The notes under the pieces are model-generated. The model saw only the letters and a program-made list of their open reading frames with translations. It searched no databases and was not told the origin of the DNA. Positions 1 to 8,593 of a stretch of 16,158 nt of DNA are shown here, one piece after another. Positions within the stretch are counted from its first letter, which is position 1; the number at the start of each line of letters is the position of its first letter. The stretch covers positions 49,586 through 65,743 of the forward strand of contig JAMYWO010000015.1 in the NCBI GenBank assembly GCA_024220525.1. The letters run 5' to 3'. The position numbers were made by a program, and so were the translations under genes. This DNA is from Cochliopodium minus (taxonomy: Eukaryota; Discosea; Himatismenida; Cochliopodiidae).

Positions 1-60
1 TATTTTTTATTTTTTATTTTTTATTTTTTATTTTTTATTTTTTATTTTTTATTTTTTATT
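1..60. repeat. (ATTTTTT)n microsatellite
   Basis: Period-7 run of one A and six T, about eight copies, reaching the left window edge. It lies in the intron that follows the last visible exon of the GPR180/TMEM145-type gene. Seen directly. Confidence 0.95.
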
Positions 61-86
61 TTTATTTTTCATTTTTTTATTTTTAC

Positions 87-1698
87 CAGGAGCAGTATCA
101 TAGAGATAGTTGATGCTACTGTGAGAAATACCAGCGATTTTCCAAATGTCCATGGCGACATAAATCACCAAGTTGACTGCGAGAATGAGAAAGGTGATCT
201 TTTGTTGCTTTACACTCATACTGTTCTTGGCATATCCCTGTGCAATCAATGTCACTGACAAAATCATTAAGAGATCACCTGTTGAAAAAAATGAAAAAAA
301 TAAAAAAATAAAAAAAAAATATTGGTAAAAAAATTAAAAATTAAAAAATATTGGTAAAAAAACTAAAAATTAAAAAATGTTGGTATAATAAACAAAATAA
401 TAAATATTTCAAAAAAATAAATAAAAATAATCGTTTTTTACCAGCAAGGTCCAAAATTTGCCCAATAAATAGAAAAGAGAAAAGACCAACCCCATTTTTC
501 GCGTAAATTCCGTAATGAATTGACATCAAAAAAGTAGCCAACAATTCAACCACGAAAGCAATCGTCAACATTCTTACAATCTGAAGAAAAAAATTTCAAA
601 AAAAATAATTTTAAATAATTCGTTTAAAAATAAAATATTCATTTAATAATAATTTTCAAAGTTATATTTTTTTTTTAAAGATTTCAAAATTTTTTTTTTT
701 ACGTCGTGATAAGATTTGTCGGCAACTAATTTGATTACACCATAAATATGTAACCCCAAAACAATACTATAAAATACAGTGAAACATATGTACAATTGTC
801 CCAATCCTTGTTCATCATAACTAATAAAATAAATTGAATTAAAAAATAAAAATATTTGCAATTTATTATTAAAATTATTCTTTATAGAAATCATAAAATT
901 CTAAAAAAATTTTTTTATTTTTAAAGTTACCTAAACTGTTTTTGCCAAAATCCTCCGCTGTTTGTCCATTCAATGTCATATGTGAAAGAAACTTTGTTTT
1001 CGCATCCGAACCCTACCAAAAACCACCATTCCACATCATTGGTGTTAACTTGCGCAACCAAGTTTTTAGTTGAGTCCATAGGGAATGTTTGAGATGCCAT
1101 GTTTTCTATCTTTGATTAAAAAACATTAAATATTCAAAATAAATTAATATTTTTTGAAATATATTAAATATTGTTTCAAGAATTGAATTAATTTTCCATT
1201 ATATGAATTGATAAGAATATATTAAAATATTTGTCATCATTTTTCACGCAAATAAATATTTTTTTTTTGAGAATATATTTTGTGAATTATTTTTTCCTTT
1301 TCTATTTCGAATTTTCATTTTTGATTCATTTTGACATCATATCCTTGAAAATGATTGATTTAATTATTTTTACTTGTGTACATGTCAATTTATTATTTAA
1401 GAGTTTGAATTTTGATTGAGAGATCAATCCCACTTTTTGATTATATGAAGATGCAGCAGACAATGATATATTCAAAAATCCAGTTCCTATATTTATTTTA
1501 AATGAGAGGAAAAGAGTATAATTAAATTATAATCGTTTGAAATTCGAATATGGAACAAGATATACCCTTTGCAAAACAAAATTTGGAAATATAGGCATAC
1601 ATACTATCAGTGGTTTTGATTTCTCCAACTTCTTTTTCAGCAAAAATGGGAAAAATGAAAGAAAAAACAAGTAACAAAATAAAAAGTTTGATCTTCAT
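87..1698 (-). CDS. GPR180/TMEM145-type seven-transmembrane protein (GpcrRhopsn4-like), 3' partial
   Basis: Six visible exons on the minus strand: 1566-1698, 1374-1486, 931-1109, 703-820, 442-580, 87-278. Each join is GT-AG and keeps frame, giving 291 residues before the gene leaves the window inside an intron. Residues 1-20 are a signal peptide (MKIKLFILLLVFSF...). The ectodomain contains ISKFCFAKGTGFLNISLS, then VEWWFLVGFGCENK and WTNSGGFWQKQFSYDEQG just before the first membrane segment; this N-rich, FS-x-DEQG junction is the hallmark I recognise from the GPR180/TMEM145 family. Hydrophobic segments follow at about 150-172, 184-206, 212-242 and 254-275, so about three remain outside. Family members are membrane proteins of uncertain function, with GPR180 linked to receptor signalling and relatives to trafficking. 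The start at 1698 was chosen because it directly precedes the hydrophobic signal; an in-frame ATG at 1725 lies in a lysine/A-run and is less likely. The second intron (1110-1373) is longer than its neighbours. Confidence 0.85.
320..390. repeat. 29-bp tandem repeat, about 2.4 copies
   Basis: Copies begin at 320, 349 and 378, each starting with TATTGG or TGTTGG followed by A/T-rich sequence. The first two differ by a single T to C change and the third is partial. It lies in intron 279-441 of the GPR180/TMEM145-type gene. Probably a slippage product with no function implied. Confidence 0.85.
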
Positions 1699-1933
1699 TT
1701 TTTTTTTTTTTTTTAATTTTTTCATATATTTTCATAATTTTTCAATTGAATTTCTTTGGAAAGTTCAAATCCTATTTCCCTTCTCAACATTAAGAACAGT
1801 TTGAAAAAGCCAAAAAATCTTTACAAAAAATTCTTTATTTTTATGCTTTTTGTTCTTTTAAAATAAATTTTCTTTTTAAAAGGCTCATATGTTTTGTTTA
1901 ATTTTTTTTTTTTTGATGATTCTTTTTCAAATC
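1699..1933. other. Intergenic region between two minus-strand membrane protein genes
   Basis: 235 bp of A/T-rich sequence, holding the 5' flank of the GPR180/TMEM145-type gene and the 3' flank of the TMEM198-like gene. An uninterrupted T tract around 1699-1714 on the plus strand places an A-run directly before the downstream start codon. No convincing TATA box or other motif was seen. Confidence 0.6.
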
Positions 1934-3345
1934 TCACCAATTTTTAAAGTCATCTTTTTTCTTGGAATCTTTTTTAGAATCTTTCTTGGAAGATTTTTTC
2001 TCTTCCTTGCTCTTCTTCTCAACAAGAGGAACACTCAAAGTATCACTAAATTTATGTTTGTTAGATACAAAAACTCCTTTTTGCATGTCTTCCCAATTGT
2101 AGTTTCTTCCAATGATGTTCTGTACAATAATACCAATAATAGTACCTCCAATTATCGCACCGATATAAATCCACCACTGATAAGGAGTGTCTAATGTTTC
2201 AAAAGTTTAATTCTTAAACAATTAATTCTTTTAAATTTTTTTTTTTTTTTACCTTGTCCGATAGGTTTAGTTCCACCATTAGAAAGAACAGCAAAACCAG
2301 ATGGAAAGTTTCCTTAAAATAAAAAATTAAAAAGAAATAATAATTTAAAAATTTATTTTAAAAAAATTTTACCAGCAAAATATCCAGCACCATAACAAAC
2401 TAAAATAAAAATTGAAAAAATTAAAATGAAAAAATATTAATTGAAAAAAAAAAAATTTTGTTTTCTACTTTCATATGCACCCAAGAAAGAAGTAACCAAA
2501 ATTACAAGAGGCTTTTTGAAGCAGATTGCCAACAATCCTCCCAACAAACTTCCCACACCAATACACAACCAATATGCGTATTCAAACTTTGTTCTAGCTA
2601 GAGCTACAGAATAAACAATGGATCCAATAAAAAATCCGATGGAGGCTCCTACAAAAAAATAAGATTTAAAAATTTAAAATTTAAAAAAGTTAAAATAAGT
2701 TCTTTAAAGCCTTTTTTCTTTTCAATTATTAATTTTCTTTTTACCCATCAAAATTACTCCTAAAATTGGTGAACAAAACATTAATATTCCTAACAAAAGG
2801 CCACAAGCGGCTCCTATTGCAAAAGCAACCCTAATATAAAAAAAAAAATGATTATTTTTTTTTACAAGTTGATTCATTTTTTAAATAAAGATATTTGAAT
2901 GTTTTTAAAAAAAAGATGTATTTTGCAAAATATTTATATTTTTTTTTTTTTTTTTTTTTACCATGGAGCCCAATTCCATGTATCTGGAACAGATGCTATG
3001 AATATCCAGAATCCTAAAAAGAATCCAAGTATCAATCCTACCACCAAGCATGATATCTTGAACAATCTCCATCCCAATATCAACAAATATACTCCCACTA
3101 TTATTGAGATCACTGCTATCACTGATAATGATATTTTTACAGATGATTGATCCAAATTTGCAAAAGCTATTTGTTCAAATGTTTAAAGAGATGTTTAATA
3201 TTTGGGCGTATTTAAAAATTTAATTTAATTCAATTCTTAAATAAAGAAATTTTCATTTACATTGAGATGCTCCCAAAGCTTCGTAGATGAATCCCAAAAA
3301 TATAATAAGTATATTCAAAGTAAATTTAAGAGAACTGTTTTTCAT
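1934..3345 (-). CDS. TMEM198-like (DUF4203) multi-pass membrane protein
   Basis: Seven exons: 3261-3345, 2962-3166, 2745-2830, 2469-2648, 2373-2399, 2253-2312, 1934-2190. They total 900 nt and encode 299 residues with a TGA stop; all joins are GT-AG and in phase. Residues 1-25 look like a signal peptide (MKNSSLKFTLNILIIFLGFI). About seven hydrophobic, glycine-rich segments follow between residues 40 and 237. They include GWRLFKISCLVVGLILGFFL and the SFLGAYEICYGAGYFAGNFP stretch, matching the S-x-LGAY...G...F-x-G-x-FP signature I associate with TMEM198/TM7SF3-type DUF4203 domains. The last 60 residues are cytosolic-looking and highly charged, with KSSKKDSKKDSKKKDD near the end. The fifth exon is only 27 nt. 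Animal TMEM198 has been tied to Wnt receptor phosphorylation; function here is unknown. It sits tandem with the upstream-numbered membrane gene and divergent from the ankyrin gene. Confidence 0.87.
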
Positions 3346-3604
3346 TTTTTTTTTAAAATAAAATGAAGGAAAATTAAAAAATATTTTTAAACTATTATCA
3401 TCTTTGAAATCATTATTAGATTGTCAAGAATTCAAAGCTTTGATGTTTGTTTTTCAATTTGTAAGATTAAATAAATTTTCTGAAAAAAAAAAAATTTAGT
3501 TTGAAAACAAGTCTTCGGTAATTTTCTGTAAATCAATTCTTCTTTGGGTCTTTCTTTTTGATTCATATAAAAGCAAGAAATTTCAAAAAAAAAAATAAAA
3601 AAAA
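3346..3604. promoter_or_regulatory. Divergent intergenic region, TMEM198-like / ankyrin genes
   Basis: 259 bp between two outward-facing start codons, so both promoters must lie here. On the plus strand TATAAAAG at 3566-3573 sits 32 nt before the ankyrin ATG and could be a TATA box with a very short leader. Both start codons are immediately preceded by A-runs. Placement is seen directly; promoter function is inferred. Confidence 0.45.
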
Positions 3605-4983
3605 ATGGGAAATTTTGCCTTTGATGGAACAAATAAAGAAGAAAGAATCAAAGAGTATTTGAACAGCAAGAATATAAATTATTTAGGTAAAGTAAATAGA
3701 CTACAATAAATATAAATATCTAAAAGAATAAATTTATAGGGAAAGATGAAATGGGCAGAACAGCATTACATGATGAATGTGAAAAAAAAAAAATAGATTT
3801 AGAATTAATCAAGAATTTGATAGAATATAAATTGGATGTAAATCAAAAAGATGATCTCATGGAGATTCCTCTTCATAAAGTATGTATCAGTTCATGTAGC
3901 TTGGGATTGATAAAATTATTGGTAGAAAAGAAATCAAATATAAATGAGAAAAATAGTTCAGGAGAAACACCTATACATCAACTTTGTTTGAATGATAATA
4001 AAAAAGCAATAGAATATCTGATAAATCAAAAAGCAGATCTGAATGATTTATCATTTGGAGTGACCCCTTTACAAAAATATTGTTCCTTTGAAACTGATAT
4101 TAAGATTTTAAAGTTATTAATAGAAAACAAAGCCGATATCAATTCTGAAGGAAGCAAAGAATACAAACCTTTCCACCTTCTCTGTAGACAACCAAAAATA
4201 AGTATTGATATTGTTAAATATATGATTGATAAAAAAGCAGATTTGAGTACAGCAATCAAAAATCAAACTCCTTTAGGCCTTGCTTGTTTATATGTATCTG
4301 ATCTCAAAGTTCTTAAACTTCTTATTGAAGCTTCTAGTGAGTTTACTTCACTTGATAAATTGATTAATGGTATTTCTTTAATTAACCTTGTTTCAAATCC
4401 TTATCTTTCTATTGATTCTTTGTACTACTTTCTTGATAAAAAAGCAGATTTTGTTAACGCTAAAGATTTATTAGATAAAACTTGCCTTCACATATTTTGT
4501 GAATATGAGAACTATTCTTTTGAAAAAATAAAGTTTTTTATTGATACCAAAATCGACATCAACAGTTTGGATAAAAGAAATTTTACTCCTCTTAATTCTT
4601 TAATAAAGAATCTTAAATTGGACTACAAAACTTTGAAATATTTTTTGGGAATGAAAGCTAAATTATTCCACAATGATCTAATTCCAATAGAGTACTCCCT
4701 CTGTCAAAAACTTTCAAAAGAAATAGTAACAGTGTTGCTCTCCCATCAAGTCTATCAATTCGAATACCAAAATATAAAATTTTCCCAAGAGATTTCTACC
4801 GTAATTAATAAATACAAACAAGGAACTCTTTGGAGCCCCGAAAGTCACAAATACTTCCCAACTAGTTCCGAAGATGCTATCCTTTATTTATTTGTGTTTT
4901 TCAAAGAAACTTCAAGGAACACGAAAAAAATCTTTCCTAAACCTGTCATCTTTATAATTATTCAAAAAATGTTTCAATACTAG
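3605..4983 (+). CDS. Ankyrin repeat protein with C-terminal WSPEsHKYFP cap
   Basis: Two exons, 3605-3686 and 3740-4983 (intron 53 bp), encode 441 residues ending in TAG. The short first exon supplies MGNFAFDGTNKEERIKEYLN and joins in phase to GKDEMGRTALHDECE, the first ankyrin helix. Roughly nine degenerate ankyrin repeats of about 33-37 residues run from 30 to about 375; they show x-TPLHxxC, IKLLVEKKSNIN and IEYLINQKADLN helices, with the KADL/KADI loop recurring. The later repeats (NGISLINLVS, NFTPLNSLI) are increasingly divergent. The last 60 residues are not ankyrin: they hold TLWSPESHKYFP, a hydrophobic helix and KIFPKPVIFIII. I have the impression that similar tails end ankyrin proteins of some amoeboid protists, but cannot verify it. 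No signal peptide or membrane segment is seen, so it is probably a cytosolic interaction scaffold. Partner unknown. Confidence 0.92.
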
Positions 4984-5090
4984 TTCTATTTCTATTTTTT
5001 CTTTTTTTTTTTTTTTTTTTTGTGAAATAATAAATAATAAAAAAAAATTTGAAATTGATAAAATACATATCCTCTTAATTATCTATAATT
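4984..5090. other. Intergenic spacer with T tract, ankyrin to lipase genes
   Basis: 107 bp between tandem plus-strand genes. A T-rich run (about 4997-5021) follows the ankyrin stop, then A/T-rich sequence leads to the lipase start. It must carry the ankyrin 3' end signals and the lipase promoter; no specific motif was recognised. Confidence 0.6.
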
Positions 5091-8000
5091 ATGAAAGAAG
5101 AATCTGATTATCCTATTCATGAACAACATTATGAGATAAAAGAAATTATGAGCACCGGTTATGATGATGGGAAAAAAATATTTCCCAAAAAAGAAGAATT
5201 TGATTTCTTGGAGATGAATGATGAGCCAATAACAAAAAGTAAGAAATATATCAACAAATTTAATAAAAAAATAACTTTCTAACAAAAATAAAATCCATCA
5301 CATAAAAATATATAATATTTTATTAAAAGAAAAATGATATTATGATAACACGAATTTTTAAATAATATAACAATTTTCCCAAAATATTATTTTCTTTTTA
5401 AAATCCTCTTTGAAAAGGAAATTAAAATATTTATACACAAGTGAATTTCAAATTGAATTAATAAAATAATCAACATAAAAACTAAATTTTCAACTAAAAA
5501 TTCTTGATTCATTAATAAAAAACATAGAATCTAGACAAGTAGATGCTAATAATCCAGAAGAAGGAAACATCAATGAAATGAAAGAAAAAGAAGGGATGTC
5601 CGAAAGCCAAAAGCTTCTACCAAAGCGAAAAGAAAAGTCTCTCTACACAAAAATACAGGAGAAAATAGTAGGGACAGTTTTAAGCGAAGAAACAATAGAT
5701 GCACTAAGACAAGTGTTTCAAATCTACCAAACCTTCACAAAGGAATTACAAGGATACAGCATCTTGTCTATTTTGATGGCTTGTAAGATCATTGCGTTGT
5801 ATGACGAGGGGAATGAGAGGATCACCACCGGGGAGATTTTTGAGGACCTTGATGAGATCAAGGTAATTCAACATTGGTGGAAATATACCAGCGCTTCTTT
5901 TGGTTGGCAATTTAATTTGGGTGAGTCCACTAAAAAAAAAATTTTAAAATTTATTTGATATAATGAATCACACACTTTTATTTTAAAATTTTACAACTTA
6001 TCATCTTAACTTTTGATTCTTCCTTTTCAAATACTTCTTTAAAATTATTAATCTTCCAAATAAAAAAATTAAAATGATAATTAATCTTTTTAAATTTAAG
6101 AAAATTTAGAATTTAATGTGATTTTTTAAAAAAATGAAATGATAAAACAATCTTCATTTAAAAAAAATTTTAAAATTAATCTTTTTTTTTGATAAGGATA
6201 CAAATACGAGAAAAAGCTGAGTGGATTGATCTCTGGTTTTGTCAGCGACACCAACAAAATTAACAAAAAAATAGTGATGGAGAGTGTGGGGATCAACGAA
6301 GAGGATATTTTGATTACCAAGTGGAACAGCGAGTTGCTTACTCCCGGATACTATTTGGCAGTAGATCACAACAAAAAATGCATTGTCGTTGTCATAAGAG
6401 GAAGTTTCGAATTGAAAGATGCCATTCCTGATTTGATCGGAAAAAAAGTTGAATTTCTGGTTAAAATTTTTTTGAAACTTATAAAAAAAAAATTATTTAA
6501 CAAACATTCAAAAAAATTAATATTTTGTTGATTATTTTCAAATTTTTTTTTTTTAGGGAGGTGGAGTTCATGAAGGATTTGTAATTTTTTTTACTAAAAA
6601 TTTTTTAGAAATTATTATAAATGATTTTATTTAATAACTATTGTAACTCAAATTTATTCATTTTATTTTAATTATTTTTATTTTTATTTTTACATATTTT
6701 TACAAATTTTTACAAATTTAAATTTATTTTTAAATTTTTAGCTCATAGCAACAAAGAAAGTGAAAGAAATATTGGAAATAAAGTTTAGAGAGTTGAGAGA
6801 GAAACATCCAGAATACAAAGTCATCTGTACCGGCCACTCCTTGGGAGGTGCATGTGCCGCAATTTACACCATGATGTTATTAGATGAGTAAATAAAAAAA
6901 AATAAAAAAATAAAAAAAAATATAAAATTAATAAAAAAATAAAATAAAAAAAAATAAAATAAAATAAAATAAAATAAAATAAAAAATATAAAATATAAAA
7001 TATAAATATAAAATATAAATATAAAATCTAAAATATAAAACAAAAAATAAAATAAAATAAAATAAAATAAAATAAAATAATAAAATAAAACAAAACAAAA
7101 ATAAAATAAAATAATAAATAAAATAAAAAATAAAAATGAAAAATAAAATAAAAATAAAACAAAATAAAATAAAATAATATAAAACAAAAAATAAATTAAA
7201 AAAATAAAATAAAAAAATAAAATAAAAAAATAAAATAAAAAAATAAAATAAAAAAATAAAATAAAAAAATAAAAAAAAATAAAATAAAATTAATTTTTTA
7301 CAAAAGATACAAAAACAAGATAGATGTACATGCGTATGCTTTTGGTTGTCCTTCATTAGTAACTCTAGACCTTGCTTTGAAATACAAACCTTACATAACA
7401 TCTATTATTTACAACTACGATATGGTGCCAAGAACGTACTCATTTATTTAAAAATTAATTTTTTTTCTAATTTTTTTTTTTTTAATTTATTAATTTTATT
7501 TCAAAACTAATTTTTTTTTTTTGATTTAATTTTATTTTTTTATTAAAAACTAAGATCTTATGGTTCATTGGAAGATTTAAAATTTAAAGTTGTTAATATC
7601 TTGGAACATACAGGATTTTTTGGAAGAACTTTCCAAAGTAAAAAAAAGATTTTTTTAAAAAATTATTTTTTTAAATTATTTATTTTTAAATTTAAAATGA
7701 AAAAAAAAAGTTTTAAATGGGATGGAGTTCTTTGATGAAGAATCGAAAAAGAAATACGAAAAAATTTTCAAGACACCCTCCCAACCTAACTTTAATCGAA
7801 GTACCAAACCTCGCCATTCCCTTCGACTCTGGCCTCCTGGATTTGTAAACTTTATTTTTATTTTTTTTTGGCAATAATTTATTAAATAAAATTTTTAATT
7901 TATCTCAGATAATAAACATGCACAAAGATAGTGGTAATTATTTTTCAAACTTTTAAATTTTTTTTTTTTTTTAGTTTTCATTTTTTAAAATATTATTTTT

Positions 8001-8418
8001 TTTATTAAAATTTAATCATTTGATAATGTTTTTTCCAGATGACAAAATTCACTTTGAAAAATCACATCCATCTTTGTTCTCAAATATGATTATTTCAAAC
8101 AGAATGGGTAACCTTATTTTTTTAATTAATATTTTAAAGAATTTTAAATGTCACCAACTTCTCCTTATAGTTGCAGATCATATCCCTGACAAGTATGAAG
8201 AGGCAATAATAAATGCAGAAAAATCAATTTTGGAAGATTTGGAAGCTTTGAAAATAAAGAAGAAGAGAAGAGAAATGTTAGAAAACAAACTAAATAACAA
8301 CTTTTACAATATAAAAGTGGATAACGAGGACAACATTTCCACAAACATTTTTTTGGACAATAAAATTGGATCAATGAGAGATATCATTGTCAGATCAGAT
8401 GACGAAAACTTAAAATAA
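5091..8418 (+). CDS. Lipase class 3 family alpha/beta hydrolase (diacylglycerol lipase-like)
   Basis: Eleven exons: 5091-5238, 5528-5920, 6197-6459, 6557-6580, 6742-6887, 7307-7435, 7555-7637, 7711-7844, 7909-7933, 8039-8107, 8171-8418. They total 1662 nt and encode 553 residues; all joins are GT-AG and in phase. The N-terminal 150 residues are acidic then helical (IYQTFTKELQGYSILSILMA). The core has KCIVVVIRGS (about 230-240, the strand and loop before the oxyanion region, RGS where many relatives have RGT), GGGVHEGF (269-276), the nucleophile elbow TGHSLGG with Ser309, IIYNYDMVPR with Asp363, and VADHIPDKY with His475. The triad is therefore complete. The family hydrolyses acylglycerols or phospholipids. 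Unlike animal DAG lipases I see no multi-pass membrane domain. A lysine-rich helix (about 490-515) and an acidic tail end the protein. The first exon rests only on a phase-consistent splice and is the least certain; ATG 5578 is an alternative start. Confidence 0.92.
6888..7306 (+). repeat. Intron expanded by A-rich simple repeats
   Basis: Intron 5 of the lipase gene (419 bp). Most of it is A-runs broken by single T: (AAAAT)n blocks around 6950-6981 and 7048-7080, AAATATA-type stretches around 6984-7040, and a clear 13-bp unit (A7 T A4 T) repeated about five times at 7206-7270. Donor GTAAATA at 6888 and acceptor ending AAAAG at 7306. Long minus-strand reading frames across it are low-complexity artefacts. 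Confidence 0.9.
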
Positions 8419-8593
8419 ATTCATTTTAAAAAAAAAGTTTTTTTTCTGGAAAATATGGTTTTTAAAATATTGCTTGAAAAATGTTTAAAAAATAAAAAAT
8501 TTTATTCTAAAAAAGTTTAATAATTTTCGTAAGTTTAAATTCAAAAATATTTTTTTTAAAAAAAAAAAATTGGAAGAGAGAAATAATATTCTT
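8419..8593. other. Convergent 3' intergenic region, lipase / MOB genes
   Basis: 175 bp between the stop codons of the plus-strand lipase gene and the minus-strand MOB gene. It is dominated by A and T homopolymers (for example around 8426-8445 and 8551-8571) that could serve both 3' ends. No specific poly(A) signal is asserted. Confidence 0.6.

Noticed and set aside
1610-1804. Plus-strand frame across the signal peptide exon of the GPR180/TMEM145-type gene
   Set aside because: Antisense shadow; the minus strand gives a signal peptide and family motifs that splice in phase.
1889-2194. Plus-strand 101-codon frame
   Set aside because: Antisense to the last exon of the TMEM198-like gene; rich in F and L from complementing lysine codons.
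2899-3150. Plus-strand 83-codon frame
   Set aside because: Antisense to exon 2 of the TMEM198-like gene, which encodes clear membrane helices on the other strand.
6864-7401. Long minus-strand reading frames made of F, Y, I and L
   Set aside because: They are the complement of the A-rich simple repeat in a lipase intron and have no complexity or family signal.
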